A DNA stretch of 64,000 nt from Microbacteriaceae bacterium. GTDB taxonomy: Bacteria; Actinomycetota; Actinomycetes; Actinomycetales; Microbacteriaceae. The stretch is from NCBI GenBank assembly GCA_025464995.1, contig JAODMO010000024.1, positions 27,632 to 91,631 on the forward strand. The letters run 5' to 3'. Made by a program: the position numbers and the translations under genes. Positions within the stretch are counted from its first letter, which is position 1. Each line of letters starts with the position of its first letter. Below, piece by piece: positions 46,610-56,681 of the stretch. The notes beneath the pieces were generated by a model. The model was not told the origin of the DNA, did no database searches, and saw only the letters and a list, made by a program, of their open reading frames with translations.

Positions 46610-47898
46610 AGGAACGCCTTGCCCTGGCCGCGGTAGGTCGGCACCGTCTCGACGATGGCGTCGCCGTCGACGATCGCGAACTCGTCGAGGTGCTCGCCCA
46701 GCTCGCCGGCCTTGGTGTGCCGCAACCAGACGCGGTCGCCCACCGCGAGGCTGCGTGCCGCGGCGCCCCTCACCGGGCTCTGCACCTCGCCGGCCATCTC
46801 CCGCGTCAGGAACGACAGGCCGTGGGGCCAGGCCAGCTTCGGCGTGCGGTCGTCGCCGGTCGGTCCGGAGGCGATCCACCCGCCACCGAGCAGAACCGCG
46901 AGCTCGGGCCGCGGTTTGCGCACGACCGAGAGGGCGAACGCGGCGGCGGGCGCGGGATGGAAGTGGGTGTAGTTGTCGAACAGGTGCGGGCCGAACAGCC
47001 CGGAGCCGGCCGCGACCTCGGTCACGGCATCCTCGGCCACGGTGCTCTCGATGGAGCCGGTGCCTCCCCCGTTGACGAATTCGAGGTCGGCGATCTGCCG
47101 CACGGATGCGACGGCCGCTCCTCGGCGCTCGGCGAGTTCGGCGACGGACCGCACCTGCACCCACCTGACCGCCTTGCCGCGCGCGGGGTTGCCGGCGGGG
47201 TTGTTCACGAGCCCGGCGATCTGCGCCTCGTAGCCCATCATGCCGACGAGCGTGAAGCCCGGTCGCGAGACGACGGTCTCGGCGAAGGCCCGCGCGTCGG
47301 CGGCGCTGTGCAGCGGGGATCGGCGGGCGCCGATGTGGCCGAAGACGCGGCTCTGCCATGAGGCGTCGAGTTCGATGCAGACCCGGATCGGTTCGCGCCG
47401 GGCCGGAGAGGTGACGCTGTCGACGAAGTCGAGGTGGGCGACGCTGTCGACCATGATCGTGACGCGGGCCGCGAGGTGCGGCGTGGTGCCGAGCTGCCTC
47501 AGCGCGGCACGGTCGGCGGTCGGGTATGCCACGACGACATCGTCGATAGCCTCGCCGTGCTCGCTCGGTGTGGCGAGCCAGTTCGCCTCGGGCAGCGTGT
47601 ACGCCAGCACCCCGGCGTACCCGGGCAGGGCCAGCACGGCGTCGATGACGCCGCGCACACGCACCGACTTGCTCGCGACCCGGATCGGCTTTCCCGCCGC
47701 CCGGTCGAGCAGGTCGAACGCGTTGTGCGTGAGCGCCGGGAGGGAGATGACGCCGTAGGGCGGGTCGAGCTCGGCCGTCGCCGCCGCGAGCCCCGCGTAG
47801 TAGGCGGCGGGGTCGGTCCACGGGCGCGCTTCGGGGCGCGCTTCGTTGCGTGCTCCCGGGCGTGCCTCTGCTCGTGCTTCGTCTCTCGCGAGCCGCAC
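46606..47898 (-). CDS. amino acid deaminase/aldolase-like PLP protein
   Basis: A 430-aa fold-type III (alanine racemase-like) PLP protein, the group that includes D-threonine aldolase and D-serine dehydratase. The PLP lysine is in R-V-A-S-K-S-V-R, the barrel ends with F-V-N-G-G-G-T-G-S and the C-terminal domain has conserved H and D/E for metal binding. The first 25 residues are a low-complexity E-A-R-x repeat. GTG start shares a base with the MFS stop (TAGTG). Its substrate is unknown; linkage with a lactone oxidase recurs in actinobacteria as I recall. Confidence 0.85.
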   Translation of the reverse strand: MRLARDEARAEARPGARNEARPEARPWTDPAAYYAGLAAATAELDPPYGVISLPALTHNAFDLLDRAAGKPIRVASKSVRVRGVIDAVLALPGYAGVLAYTLPEANWLATPSEHGEAIDDVVVAYPTADRAALRQLGTTPHLAARVTIMVDSVAHLDFVDSVTSPARREPIRVCIELDASWQSRVFGHIGARRSPLHSAADARAFAETVVSRPGFTLVGMMGYEAQIAGLVNNPAGNPARGKAVRWVQVRSVAELAERRGAAVASVRQIADLEFVNGGGTGSIESTVAEDAVTEVAAGSGLFGPHLFDNYTHFHPAPAAAFALSVVRKPRPELAVLLGGGWIASGPTGDDRTPKLAWPHGLSFLTREMAGEVQSPVRGAAARSLAVGDRVWLRHTKAGELGEHLDEFAIVDGDAIVETVPTYRGQGKAFL

Positions 47899-49232
47899 TA
47901 GGTCACGCTCTTGATCGGGATGATGGCGAGACCGCCCAGGGCCGCCATGACTGCCGCCGCCACGAAGAGCCCCGCGAACCCCGCGTTGGCGCCGGCGAAG
48001 GCGGCATCCGGATCGACGTGCACGCCGCCCACCGCGAGCCCCGCACACACGACGACGATGAACGCGCCGAGCAGGGGCGCGACGGCTTGCGGCACGGCCG
48101 TGGCGATGTTCATGATGCCGAGGTCTTTGCCGCGCGACTGCGCGTCGGGCAGCACCTGGGTCGCGAGCGCCTGGTCGACGGCCATGAAGCTGCCGTAGCC
48201 GAGCCCGAGCAGCCCGGCCGCCCCGATCGCGACGGTGAAGTCGGGCACGAAGGCGAGGATGAGCGCGGCGAGGGCCTGCAGGTACGCGGCGATGTAGACG
48301 AACACCTTGCGCTTGCCGAGGCGGTCGCTGAGCTTGCCTATCCCGAGCGCCGACGCGATGAAGAAAACCATGTACACCGCGGTGAGCAGCAGCAGGTCGT
48401 CTTCGGCACTGTCGCCACGGTCGAGTCCGAACATGAGGAAGTACAGCAGCAGGGTCGTGCCGAGGGCGTTGCCGAGGTTGACGAGGATGCGGCTGAGGAG
48501 CGTCCAGCCGAAGTCGGGAAACGCGCGCGGGCTGATCCAGAAGCCGCCAAGCAGCACGGCCGCCGTGAGCCTCGGCCGCTCGACACCGGCCGGCAGCGTC
48601 GCATCCCTGGTGGAGAACAGGAACGGCAGCACGAGCAGCACCTGCAGCACCGCCACGAGCACGTACCCGATCGCCGTCGCGAGCGCGAGCTCGGTGACGA
48701 GGAGGATGCCGAGGATGGTGCCGATGGCCTGCGGCGCGGAGACCCAACCGGAGACGAACCCGCGCTGGTTGACGGGCACCTGGTCGGAGATGGTGGCGGT
48801 AATCGCCGCCGTGAGCACGCAGAAGCCGATGAGCGAGAGCGACCAGAAGACACCGATGCCGACCATCGTGGTCTGCAGGCCGAGCAGCAGGAGGGCGACG
48901 GCGAAGACGATGGTGCCGCCGAGGATCCACGGGCGGCGGCGGCCGAAGCGCGACCGGGTGCGGTCGCTGAGCGCGCCGCTCAGCGGAAACGCGACGAGCG
49001 CGCACACCCCGGCGACCGCGGAGATGATGCCGAACGCCACGACGTTGTCGATCCAGGATGCGGCGTCGAGCTCCTCCTCGACCTGCTTGGGCAGCAGCAG
49101 CTGGATGGGCGTGAGCTGCGCCATCCAGATTCCAAGCCACGCGGTGGCGAAGAGGGCGATCCATCCGCCCGACACCTTCTTCGTGGGCTCGGAGAACGCG
49201 CCAACCGTGCTGCGGGCCTGGGTCGTCGTCAT
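47898..49232 (-). CDS. MFS transporter (GPH/SLC45-like sugar type)
   Basis: A 444-aa, twelve-helix major facilitator. The loop motif G-A-L-S-D-R-T-R-S-R-F-G-R-R-R-P-W between helices 2 and 3 is typical of glycoside-cation symporter and SLC45-like members, suggesting uptake of a glycoside that the GH1 enzyme could split. ATG at 49232 overlaps the tetR stop (ATGA). The mid-protein L-S-D-R-L-G-K-R-K repeats the signature in the second half. Confidence 0.9.
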   Translation of the reverse strand: MTTTQARSTVGAFSEPTKKVSGGWIALFATAWLGIWMAQLTPIQLLLPKQVEEELDAASWIDNVVAFGIISAVAGVCALVAFPLSGALSDRTRSRFGRRRPWILGGTIVFAVALLLLGLQTTMVGIGVFWSLSLIGFCVLTAAITATISDQVPVNQRGFVSGWVSAPQAIGTILGILLVTELALATAIGYVLVAVLQVLLVLPFLFSTRDATLPAGVERPRLTAAVLLGGFWISPRAFPDFGWTLLSRILVNLGNALGTTLLLYFLMFGLDRGDSAEDDLLLLTAVYMVFFIASALGIGKLSDRLGKRKVFVYIAAYLQALAALILAFVPDFTVAIGAAGLLGLGYGSFMAVDQALATQVLPDAQSRGKDLGIMNIATAVPQAVAPLLGAFIVVVCAGLAVGGVHVDPDAAFAGANAGFAGLFVAAAVMAALGGLAIIPIKSVT

Positions 49233-49891
49233 GGGGCGTTCTCCGCTGTGTCGGTGACGTGGGGATGTTGCAGCGCGATGACCGGCGACGGGGTGTCGAT
49301 CGGTTGGGCGAGGGCGGCGATGGAGGTCGCCGCGAACTCGATGACGCGGCTCCCGGCGGCGGCGTCACCGTCGGCGAGCCAGGCGAGCGTGATGCCGTCG
49401 GTCATCGCGACGACCATGCGCGCGACGTCGTCGAGGGGCAGCAGCCAGCTCATGCCGGTGTCGGCGGCCGCGGTCTCGAGCAGTCCGCTCACGGCGTTGC
49501 GATAACCCGAGTACTGCTCGCGAGGCAGCTGGGCGAGCTCGGGCGTCCGCAGCGAGTACTGCATGAGTTCGAACATCGTCTGCTCGTGGGCGGGGTCGGC
49601 GACGACGACCGCGAAGAACGCCTGCAACCCGTCGCGGATCGCGGTGCGGAGGTCGACCCCGTACCGCAGCGACGAGAACGCTGCGACGGCCTGGTTCTCG
49701 ATGACGTGCCGGATGAGCTCGCGCATCATCTCGTCGCGACTGGTGAACGCGTAGTGGAAGCTCGCGAGCGACATCCCGGCCTCGGCGACTATCGCGCGGG
49801 TGGTCGCGGCACTCACCCCTTCCGCCGCGATGACGCGGAAGGCGGCCTCGAGAAGCGCGCTTCGGCGGTCGGTGGCGGACATGCGTGCCAT
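49229..49891 (-). CDS. TetR family repressor of the beta-glucoside operon
   Basis: A 220-aa regulator with a helix-turn-helix at about residues 28-52 (T-T-R-A-I-V-A-E-A-G-M-S-L-A-S-F-H-Y-A-F) and a TetR C-terminal domain. I choose the ATG at 49891 because an AAGGGG run lies just upstream and the perfect operator palindrome is upstream of it; a longer frame to 49963 would include the operator. It is the first gene of the operon and probably represses itself. Confidence 0.88.
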   Translation of the reverse strand: MARMSATDRRSALLEAAFRVIAAEGVSAATTRAIVAEAGMSLASFHYAFTSRDEMMRELIRHVIENQAVAAFSSLRYGVDLRTAIRDGLQAFFAVVVADPAHEQTMFELMQYSLRTPELAQLPREQYSGYRNAVSGLLETAAADTGMSWLLPLDDVARMVVAMTDGITLAWLADGDAAAGSRVIEFAATSIAALAQPIDTPSPVIALQHPHVTDTAENAP

Positions 49892-49906
49892 GAGACCCCT
49901 TCCCAG

Positions 49907-49922
49907 TGGGTCAATTGACCCA
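49907..49922. promoter_or_regulatory. perfect 16-bp palindrome, TetR operator candidate
   Basis: TGGGTCAATTGACCCA reads the same on both strands and ends 15 bp before the tetR start codon. It contains TTGACC, a -35-like element on the minus strand. No second copy was noticed elsewhere in the window. Confidence 0.75.
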
Positions 49923-50007
49923 GACACCTGCCCAGAATGGCCGAGCGGGTCGGACGCTGTCAAGAGACGCGGATGCCCCAGAAAGGATGGGGCACTGTCG
50001 CGAGGAG

Positions 50008-50080
50008 TACCCCCGGTCGGACTCGAACCGACACTGGAACGATTTTAAGTCGCCTGTCTCTGCCATTGGACTACGGGGGC
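50008..50080 (-). tRNA. tRNA with UAA anticodon and short (class I) variable loop
   Basis: A complete cloverleaf of 73 nt: acceptor GCCCCCG / CGGGGGT (closing pair G1-U72), D-arm GTC/GAC with GG in the loop, anticodon stem GGCGA/TCGTT with two G-U pairs, seven-base loop CTTAAAA, five-base variable loop CCAGT, and T-arm GTCGG-TTCGAGT-CCGAC. Discriminator is A; CCA is not encoded. The anticodon TAA (50045-50047) would read the leucine codon UUA, but bacterial tRNA-Leu normally carries a long variable arm. It may be a rare or degenerate leucine isoacceptor. It stands alone, and no integration remnant flanks it. Confidence 0.85.
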
Positions 50081-50200
50081 ATTGCTGTGATGCACTGCTG
50101 TGATGCACTGCTGAGATTCACTGCGCGGGCAGTCGCGCGTTAAGCAGCGGCTGCGCGAACCGAAGGACGGTTCGCGCAGCCGATCTTACTGACGGTCTCG

Positions 50201-51607
50201 CTACTTGGAGGGCGCGACGGCCTTCGCGGCCACCTTCCGTGCCTTCGCGGGCGCGACGGCAGCCACGGGTGCCTCGGCGGCGGGCGCCGGGGGCTTGGGG
50301 CGCGATGCGAACTCCGCGAAGGCGGCGCGAGGCGTCTCGACGGCGACAATAGACGCGAGGTCGCGGCCGGCGACGAGGTTGATGACCCAGTTGCCGATGA
50401 CGCGGATCTTGCGCTCCCACGTCGGCATCGCGAGGCCGTGGTAGCCGCGGTGCATGACCCAGGCCGGGAAACCGGTGATGCCGATGTTGCCCTTCTGGAA
50501 CACACCGATGCCGAGGCCGAGGCCGGCGACGGCTCCCGCGGGCTGGTGGAAGTAGTCGCGAGGCAGCTCACCACGGAGCACCGCGACGATGTTCTTCGAG
50601 AGCAGCTTGCCCTGGCGCACGGCGTGCTGAGCGTTTGGAACGCAGTATCCGCCGACACCCTTGCCGGTGAGGTCGGGCACGGCGCTCACGTCACCGGCGC
50701 CCCAGGCGTCGGGAACGACGCCGTCGTCGTTGATGACGCGGAGGTCGGCCTGCACGCGCAGGCGACCGCGCTCCTCTATGGGGAGGTCGGTGTTGCGCAG
50801 CATCGGCGATGCCATGACGCCCGCGGTCCAGACGATGAGGTCGCTCTCGAAGGTCTCGCCCGTGGAGAGCTCGATGACGCCGCCGGTGGCCGACGACAGC
50901 TGGGTGTCGAGGTGGATCTGCGCGCCGCGCTCGGCGAGATTCTTGATGACCCAGAGGCTCGTCTTGAGCGACACCTCGGGCATGATGCGACCCATCGCCT
51001 CGATGAGGTGGAAGTGCGTGTCTTCGAAGTTGATCCTCTTGTAACGCTTGACGAGCGCCGTCGCGAACGAGCGCATCTCGGCGAATGCCTCGATTCCCGC
51101 GAAACCGCCGCCGACGACGACGAACGTGAGCAGGCGGTCGCGTTCGGGGCCGGCGGGGAGGTGCGCCGCCTTGTCGAAGTTGGTGAGGATGCGGTCGCGC
51201 ACGGCGATCGCCTCTTCGATGTTCTTCATGCCGATCGCCTCGTCGGCGACACCCGGGATCGGGAACGTGCGCGAGACGGAACCGGCGGTGACGACGATCT
51301 GGTCGTAGGAGAACTCGTAGGGCTCGCCGACGGGGGGCTCGATCGTGGCCGTCTTCGTGGCGTGGTTGATGCCCGTGACCTTCGCGGTGACAATGTCGGT
51401 CTTCGAGAGGTGCGCGTGGTGAGGAACGACCGCGTGGCGCGGGTCGATCGATCCGGCTGCGATCTCGGGAAGGAACGGCTGGTACGTCATGTACGGGCGG
51501 GGGTCGACCATGGTGACCTCGGCCTCGCCGGCGCGCAGCTCCTTCTCGAGTTTCCATGCGGTGTAGAAACCGGCGTAGCCGCCGCCGACAATAAGAATCT
51601 TGGGCAC
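50201..51607 (-). CDS. ndh: type II NADH dehydrogenase (NDH-2)
   Basis: A 468-aa FAD enzyme passing electrons from NADH to quinone without pumping protons. Two dinucleotide folds are visible: I-V-G-G-G-Y-A-G-F near residue 7 for FAD and V-V-G-G-G-F-A-G-I near 165 for NADH. A-G-D-V-S-A-V-P and the C-terminal amphipathic region (W-V-M-H-R-G-Y-H) match NDH-2. The last 40 residues are an Ala/Pro/Lys-rich tail. GTG at 51607, with AGGAG upstream, gives the fold at the very N-terminus; an in-frame ATG at 51637 is possible. Confidence 0.92.
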   Translation of the reverse strand: MPKILIVGGGYAGFYTAWKLEKELRAGEAEVTMVDPRPYMTYQPFLPEIAAGSIDPRHAVVPHHAHLSKTDIVTAKVTGINHATKTATIEPPVGEPYEFSYDQIVVTAGSVSRTFPIPGVADEAIGMKNIEEAIAVRDRILTNFDKAAHLPAGPERDRLLTFVVVGGGFAGIEAFAEMRSFATALVKRYKRINFEDTHFHLIEAMGRIMPEVSLKTSLWVIKNLAERGAQIHLDTQLSSATGGVIELSTGETFESDLIVWTAGVMASPMLRNTDLPIEERGRLRVQADLRVINDDGVVPDAWGAGDVSAVPDLTGKGVGGYCVPNAQHAVRQGKLLSKNIVAVLRGELPRDYFHQPAGAVAGLGLGIGVFQKGNIGITGFPAWVMHRGYHGLAMPTWERKIRVIGNWVINLVAGRDLASIVAVETPRAAFAEFASRPKPPAPAAEAPVAAVAPAKARKVAAKAVAPSK

Positions 51608-51658
51608 GAGTCTTGCTCTCCTAGAAGGGTCGTTCATGAACGGTCGGATGAATGTCAC

Positions 51659-52999
51659 CTATGACGGTGGAAGCCACCCACCAATGTACCCCCTCCGCCG
51701 CGCCGCCCTAAATTGCCGGGCAGCGGATGACACGAGCACGACGAAGGCGACGCCGAAGAGGGTGAACAACAGGAGGGGGATGCCCGCGTCGCGCAACTGC
51801 GCAACCGAGGGCAGCAGCGTGCCGAGCGGGCTCGCGCCGGAGGCGTTGGGCACGGGAGCCGTCGTGGCGCTCGGGGCGGGCGTCGGCGCGAGAGTCTCCA
51901 CCTCCGAGGGCGCCGCCGCGGCCCGGCGGTTGACGCGGATCCAGTCGGAGAGGTCACCCATGGGGTTGCTCGAGACAGGCACCACGGCGGCGGAGACGGC
52001 GGCCGCGGCATCCACGAGGCCGTAGCCGTAGATGGGGTCGTCGCCCTCGACGCCGGCGGGCTTTGCCGTCGCGATGAGCCGTTGGATGATGTTGGCGGCG
52101 TCGAGCTCGGGGTGGGCCGCGCGCACGAGCGCGACGATTCCCGCGACGATGGGGGTGGCGCCGCTCGTGCCGTCCCACAGCACGTAGCCGCCCCCGGGTG
52201 TCGCGCCGACGAGCTGCTCGCTCGGTGCGGACACCGCGATGCTGATGCCCTGAGCCGACGCATCCCAGCTCGCCTCGCCGTTGCGGCCGACGCCGCCGAC
52301 GGTGAGCACGCCGGGCATGGTCGCCGGGGCGCCGACCTGGGTCGTGCCGCTGCCGCGGTTTCCGGCCGCGGCCACGACGACGACGTCCTTCTCCATGGCG
52401 TAGAGGAAGGCGTCGTCCCAGCTGGTCGGCCACTCGAGCGTGTTTCGGGTGAGCGACATGTTGATGACGTCGGCCCCGTTGTCGACGGCCCAGCGCACGG
52501 CGTCGGCGATCTGGTCGTCGGAGCTCGGGCCCTGGGACTCGCCGAAGCCGATCGAGAGCGAGAGCAGCGAGGCGTCGGGTGCCGCGCCGATCATGCCGCC
52601 GCCTCCCCCGGTGCCGCGGGCCGCCGCGAGGGAGGCGACCATGGTGCCGTGCGAGCTGTCGTCGGATCCGACGGGAGTCTGACCGTTCGACGAGCCGAGG
52701 GTCGAGAAGTCAGCCCCGCCCACGACGGCTCCCGCGAGGTCGGCATGGTCGCCGTCGACGCCGGTGTCGATGATGGCGATCGTGACGCCCTTACCCCGGG
52801 TGACGGTCCACGCGTCGCGGATCCCGTAGTCGTCGAGCCAGTACTCGCGGTCGCGGATGACGTCGGCGTGCGCGGGTTGAGCCGCGACGAGGACGGATGC
52901 CGCAGCGAGCAGGATAGCGATGGTCGCGCGGGCGCGGCGGGCGCGGCGGGCGCCCCGGCCGTTCGAGCGTGTCGAGACCCCGGACCGCACTACGCGCAT
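51659..52999 (-). CDS. membrane-anchored subtilisin-like serine protease (mycosin-like)
   Basis: A 446-aa S8 protease with an Arg-rich N-terminus, signal sequence ending A-H-A near residue 43, and the catalytic triad: Asp in A-I-I-D-T-G-V-D, His in S-S-H-G-T-M-V, Ser in G-T-S-G-A-T-P. A Pro/Ala/Thr-rich linker leads to a C-terminal membrane helix (L-L-L-F-T-L-F-G-V-A-F-V-V-L-V) and basic tail, the mycosin layout. No type VII secretion genes are nearby. ATG at 52999 overlaps the DUF501 stop; a GTG at 52990 (TAGTG) is an alternative. Confidence 0.9.
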   Translation of the reverse strand: MRVVRSGVSTRSNGRGARRARRARATIAILLAAASVLVAAQPAHADVIRDREYWLDDYGIRDAWTVTRGKGVTIAIIDTGVDGDHADLAGAVVGGADFSTLGSSNGQTPVGSDDSSHGTMVASLAAARGTGGGGGMIGAAPDASLLSLSIGFGESQGPSSDDQIADAVRWAVDNGADVINMSLTRNTLEWPTSWDDAFLYAMEKDVVVVAAAGNRGSGTTQVGAPATMPGVLTVGGVGRNGEASWDASAQGISIAVSAPSEQLVGATPGGGYVLWDGTSGATPIVAGIVALVRAAHPELDAANIIQRLIATAKPAGVEGDDPIYGYGLVDAAAAVSAAVVPVSSNPMGDLSDWIRVNRRAAAAPSEVETLAPTPAPSATTAPVPNASGASPLGTLLPSVAQLRDAGIPLLLFTLFGVAFVVLVSSAARQFRAARRRGYIGGWLPPS

Positions 53000-53487
53000 T
53001 CGCAGATGAGCGGGCTCCACGCTGCTCGTTCGAGAGCCAGGTCGCCGATGGGGTTCACGCCCGGTCCGGCGGCGAGGGAGTGGCCGGCCAGCGCGTGCAG
53101 GCACTTCACCCGCGTCGGCATGCCGCCGGCGGAGATCCCGTCGATCTCGTCGACGTGCGCGATGCTCTCGCGGTCGGCCAGGTACGCCTCGTGCGCCGCA
53201 CGGTACTGCGTCGCGATGTCTTCGTCGGCGAGCAGCTCGGAGAACTCGTTCATCACCTGCGTGGCCTCGAGAGTCGAGATCGCGGCGGTCGCGGCGGGGT
53301 GGCTCAAATAGTACAGCGTCGGAAACGGGGTGCCGTCGTCGAGTCGCGGCTTGGTGGCGACGACCGTCGGGTTGCCGCAGACGCAACGCGCGGCGATGCC
53401 GATGACATTGCGCGCGGGGCGCCCGAGCTGCCGCGACACGGCGGCGATATCCGCCTCCGTGGGCGGGGCGAAGGGAGGTGTGCTCAT
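52990..53487 (-). CDS. DUF501 family protein
   Basis: A 165-aa protein of the actinobacterial DUF501 family, almost always found between FtsB and Ppx/GppA- or protease-type genes. Conserved features are A-R-C-V-C-G-N-P (a cysteine pair), F-P-T-L-Y-Y-L, G-M-P-T-R-V-K-C-L-H-A and the terminal C-E-C-A, which together could bind a metal. Function unknown. ATG at 53487 overlaps the FtsB-like stop. Confidence 0.9.
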   Translation of the reverse strand: MSTPPFAPPTEADIAAVSRQLGRPARNVIGIAARCVCGNPTVVATKPRLDDGTPFPTLYYLSHPAATAAISTLEATQVMNEFSELLADEDIATQYRAAHEAYLADRESIAHVDEIDGISAGGMPTRVKCLHALAGHSLAAGPGVNPIGDLALERAAWSPLICECA

Positions 53488-53987
53488 GGTGCGGGGATGA
53501 CCGGGCTTTCGAGGGTTGCGGCCGGGGCATCCGTGAGTCCGGCGGTGAATATCGAGGCGACGACGGCCTGCATCCAGTCGACCGGGGTCGTCTGTATGGA
53601 CGCGCTGATGGGCGCCCCGTCGGCCGTGGTGGTGGCCGAGCCGTCGTCGATCACGAGGTAGGTGAGGTCGCCGGGGAAGACGTAGACGAGGCGGTCTCGA
53701 GCCTGGGCCTCGATGTACGCCGGGTCGGTCCAACGGTCGACGTCGCCCTTGAGGTCGGAGACCGAGGCGCGCTTGTCTTCGACCGTCGCCGTGAGCTCCG
53801 TCAGCTGCTTCTGCTGCTCCACCACGAGGCGCAGGCTGGGCGCGAGCACGATCACCGCGAGGATCACGAGCCCGAGCATCATGAACGTGAACCCGGACAC
53901 GCGGATGTTGCGGAGCCAGTGCTCCGGGGCGCTTTCCATCGACGGCAGCGCAACGGGTACCTTCTGCGTGCGCTGCCGTCGTGCCAT
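53484..53987 (-). CDS. FtsB/DivIC septum formation initiator
   Basis: A 167-aa single-pass cell-division protein: cytoplasmic basic N-terminus, membrane helix at about residues 33-52 (F-T-F-M-M-L-G-L-V-I-L-A-V-I-V-L) and a coiled coil (about 55-85, V-V-E-Q-Q-K-Q-L-T-E-L) followed by D-P-A-Y-I-E-A-Q-A-R-D-R-L, the FtsB signature. A Pro/Ala-rich tail of about 55 residues is actinobacterial. It lies ten bases after enolase, its usual neighbour. Confidence 0.9.
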   Translation of the reverse strand: MARRQRTQKVPVALPSMESAPEHWLRNIRVSGFTFMMLGLVILAVIVLAPSLRLVVEQQKQLTELTATVEDKRASVSDLKGDVDRWTDPAYIEAQARDRLVYVFPGDLTYLVIDDGSATTTADGAPISASIQTTPVDWMQAVVASIFTAGLTDAPAATLESPVIPAP

Positions 53988-53997
53988 GGATTCGACC

Positions 53998-55314
<1,317 letters not shown>

Positions 55315-55323
55315 TTAGGCATC

Positions 55324-56133
55324 TTACTCGCGCAGGGTTTGCTCCCGATGGCGCAGCATCCCACTCGCGACGCGCCCCTCGCGCACCCATGTCGTCGCCA
55401 TGGCATTGAACAGCGCGATGTTCTCGATGTTCCACTGGTGATGCATACCCGGGGCCGTCGCCACGATGGCGCCCGGCACCCGCTCACGGATCGCGCCGAG
55501 CGACTCCGTCGCGATGGCGGGCGCGTCGCGATCCCCCGCTACCGCGAGCGTCGGCACGCCGACCGCGGCGAGTTGCTCGGCGGAGAATCCGCGTTTCGTC
55601 TCCGCGAAGATGGCGAGAGCCGTCTCGCGCTTGATGCCGAGTCCGGTCTCGACGAAGAGGTCGACCGAGTCGGCAGGGAGCCCGTATCCCTTCGCGAGCG
55701 CGCGCCAGAACCAGCGACGATTCCACGCGGCGAGCATGACGCGGCCCATTGCGACGGCCGCTCGGCTCGGCGGGGTCACGCTCGCGCTCGAGATCAGCAG
55801 GCTGGTGACGACCTCGGGATGTCGCAATGCGAGGTGCAGCCCGACGCCTGCCCCGAGCGACAGCCCGATGACGTGTGCCGTCCCGCCGTTCGCCCGTTCA
55901 CGGATCAGTGCGGCGACCGCGTCCGCGGCGGCGGACATGTCGGTCCACTCCTCGTCGTTGCTCGCGCCGAAGCCCGGCAGGTCGGCAACCAGCACGTGGA
56001 AGGCGTCGAACGCGGGAACCTGCTCGCCCCACATCCATCCGGCGACGTTGCCGCCGTGGAGGAAGACGACGGTCTGTTCTGAGCCGGTGTCCCCGGTGCC
56101 CCCGATGAGGGCGTCGAACTCGAGATGCTTCAC
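55324..56133 (-). CDS. alpha/beta hydrolase
   Basis: A 269-aa hydrolase with oxyanion H-G-G-N-V, nucleophile elbow G-L-S-L-G, and late Asp (A-G-D-R-D) and His (G-M-H-H-Q). Substrate unknown; its sequence is close to carboxylesterase/ester hydrolases. The ATG at 56133 overlaps the MarR stop (ATGA), so the MarR protein probably controls it. Confidence 0.88.
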   Translation of the reverse strand: MKHLEFDALIGGTGDTGSEQTVVFLHGGNVAGWMWGEQVPAFDAFHVLVADLPGFGASNDEEWTDMSAAADAVAALIRERANGGTAHVIGLSLGAGVGLHLALRHPEVVTSLLISSASVTPPSRAAVAMGRVMLAAWNRRWFWRALAKGYGLPADSVDLFVETGLGIKRETALAIFAETKRGFSAEQLAAVGVPTLAVAGDRDAPAIATESLGAIRERVPGAIVATAPGMHHQWNIENIALFNAMATTWVREGRVASGMLRHREQTLRE

Positions 56134-56681
56134 CGGGCCGACCTCTTCCGTGTCGGCGCGTTCGACGGTGTGCTCGCGGCTTCAGCGGCTGCGATGCGCG
56201 TCCCCGAGTGCGAGATGCCGAGCGCGTTGGCGATCAGCCGGTCGAGCTGCAGCGCGAGCGCGGTCTCGTCCACCCCGTCATCGATGCCGCCCTGGTGGTC
56301 TTCGAGGCCCGCCCACGCCGCGTCGACGAGGGCGACGCCCTCTGCGGTGAGCACGACGGTGTTGGCCCGGGCATCCGTCGCGCTCTTCCCCACGCACATC
56401 AGGCCTGATTCCGCGAGCGCACCCACCCGCTGCGTGATCGACGCGCGCGACACGCCGAGGTTGGCGGCGATCGCCTGCTGCGTCGTCGGTCCAAGCACGC
56501 GTGCCATGAGCAGCACGAGAAACGGCGCGTAGCGGATGCCGTGGTTGGCCAGCAGATAGTCGTCGGCGATGCGGTCGAGCAGAACGGTCGCTCGGTGGAG
56601 CTTGAAAGCGGTGCTTTCGACGATGCCGGGCGCGCCGTCGCCCGCTCGTGCAGGTACGGGCTTGCCTGGGGGGCCGATCAC
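56130..56681 (-). CDS. MarR family transcriptional regulator
   Basis: A 183-aa winged-helix regulator, with recognition segment Q-Q-A-I-A-A-N-L-G-V-S-R-A-S-I-T-Q-R-V and a dimerising C-terminus. The GTG start at 56681 is directly adjacent to a 20-bp palindrome and has no room for a ribosome site, so its message may be leaderless. It is co-translated with the hydrolase. Confidence 0.85.
   Translation of the reverse strand: MIGPPGKPVPARAGDGAPGIVESTAFKLHRATVLLDRIADDYLLANHGIRYAPFLVLLMARVLGPTTQQAIAANLGVSRASITQRVGALAESGLMCVGKSATDARANTVVLTAEGVALVDAAWAGLEDHQGGIDDGVDETALALQLDRLIANALGISHSGTRIAAAEAASTPSNAPTRKRSAR

Noticed and set aside
50008..50080. tRNA as an integration site for a mobile element
   Set aside because: No integrase, direct repeat of the tRNA 3' end or foreign-looking region was seen on either side.
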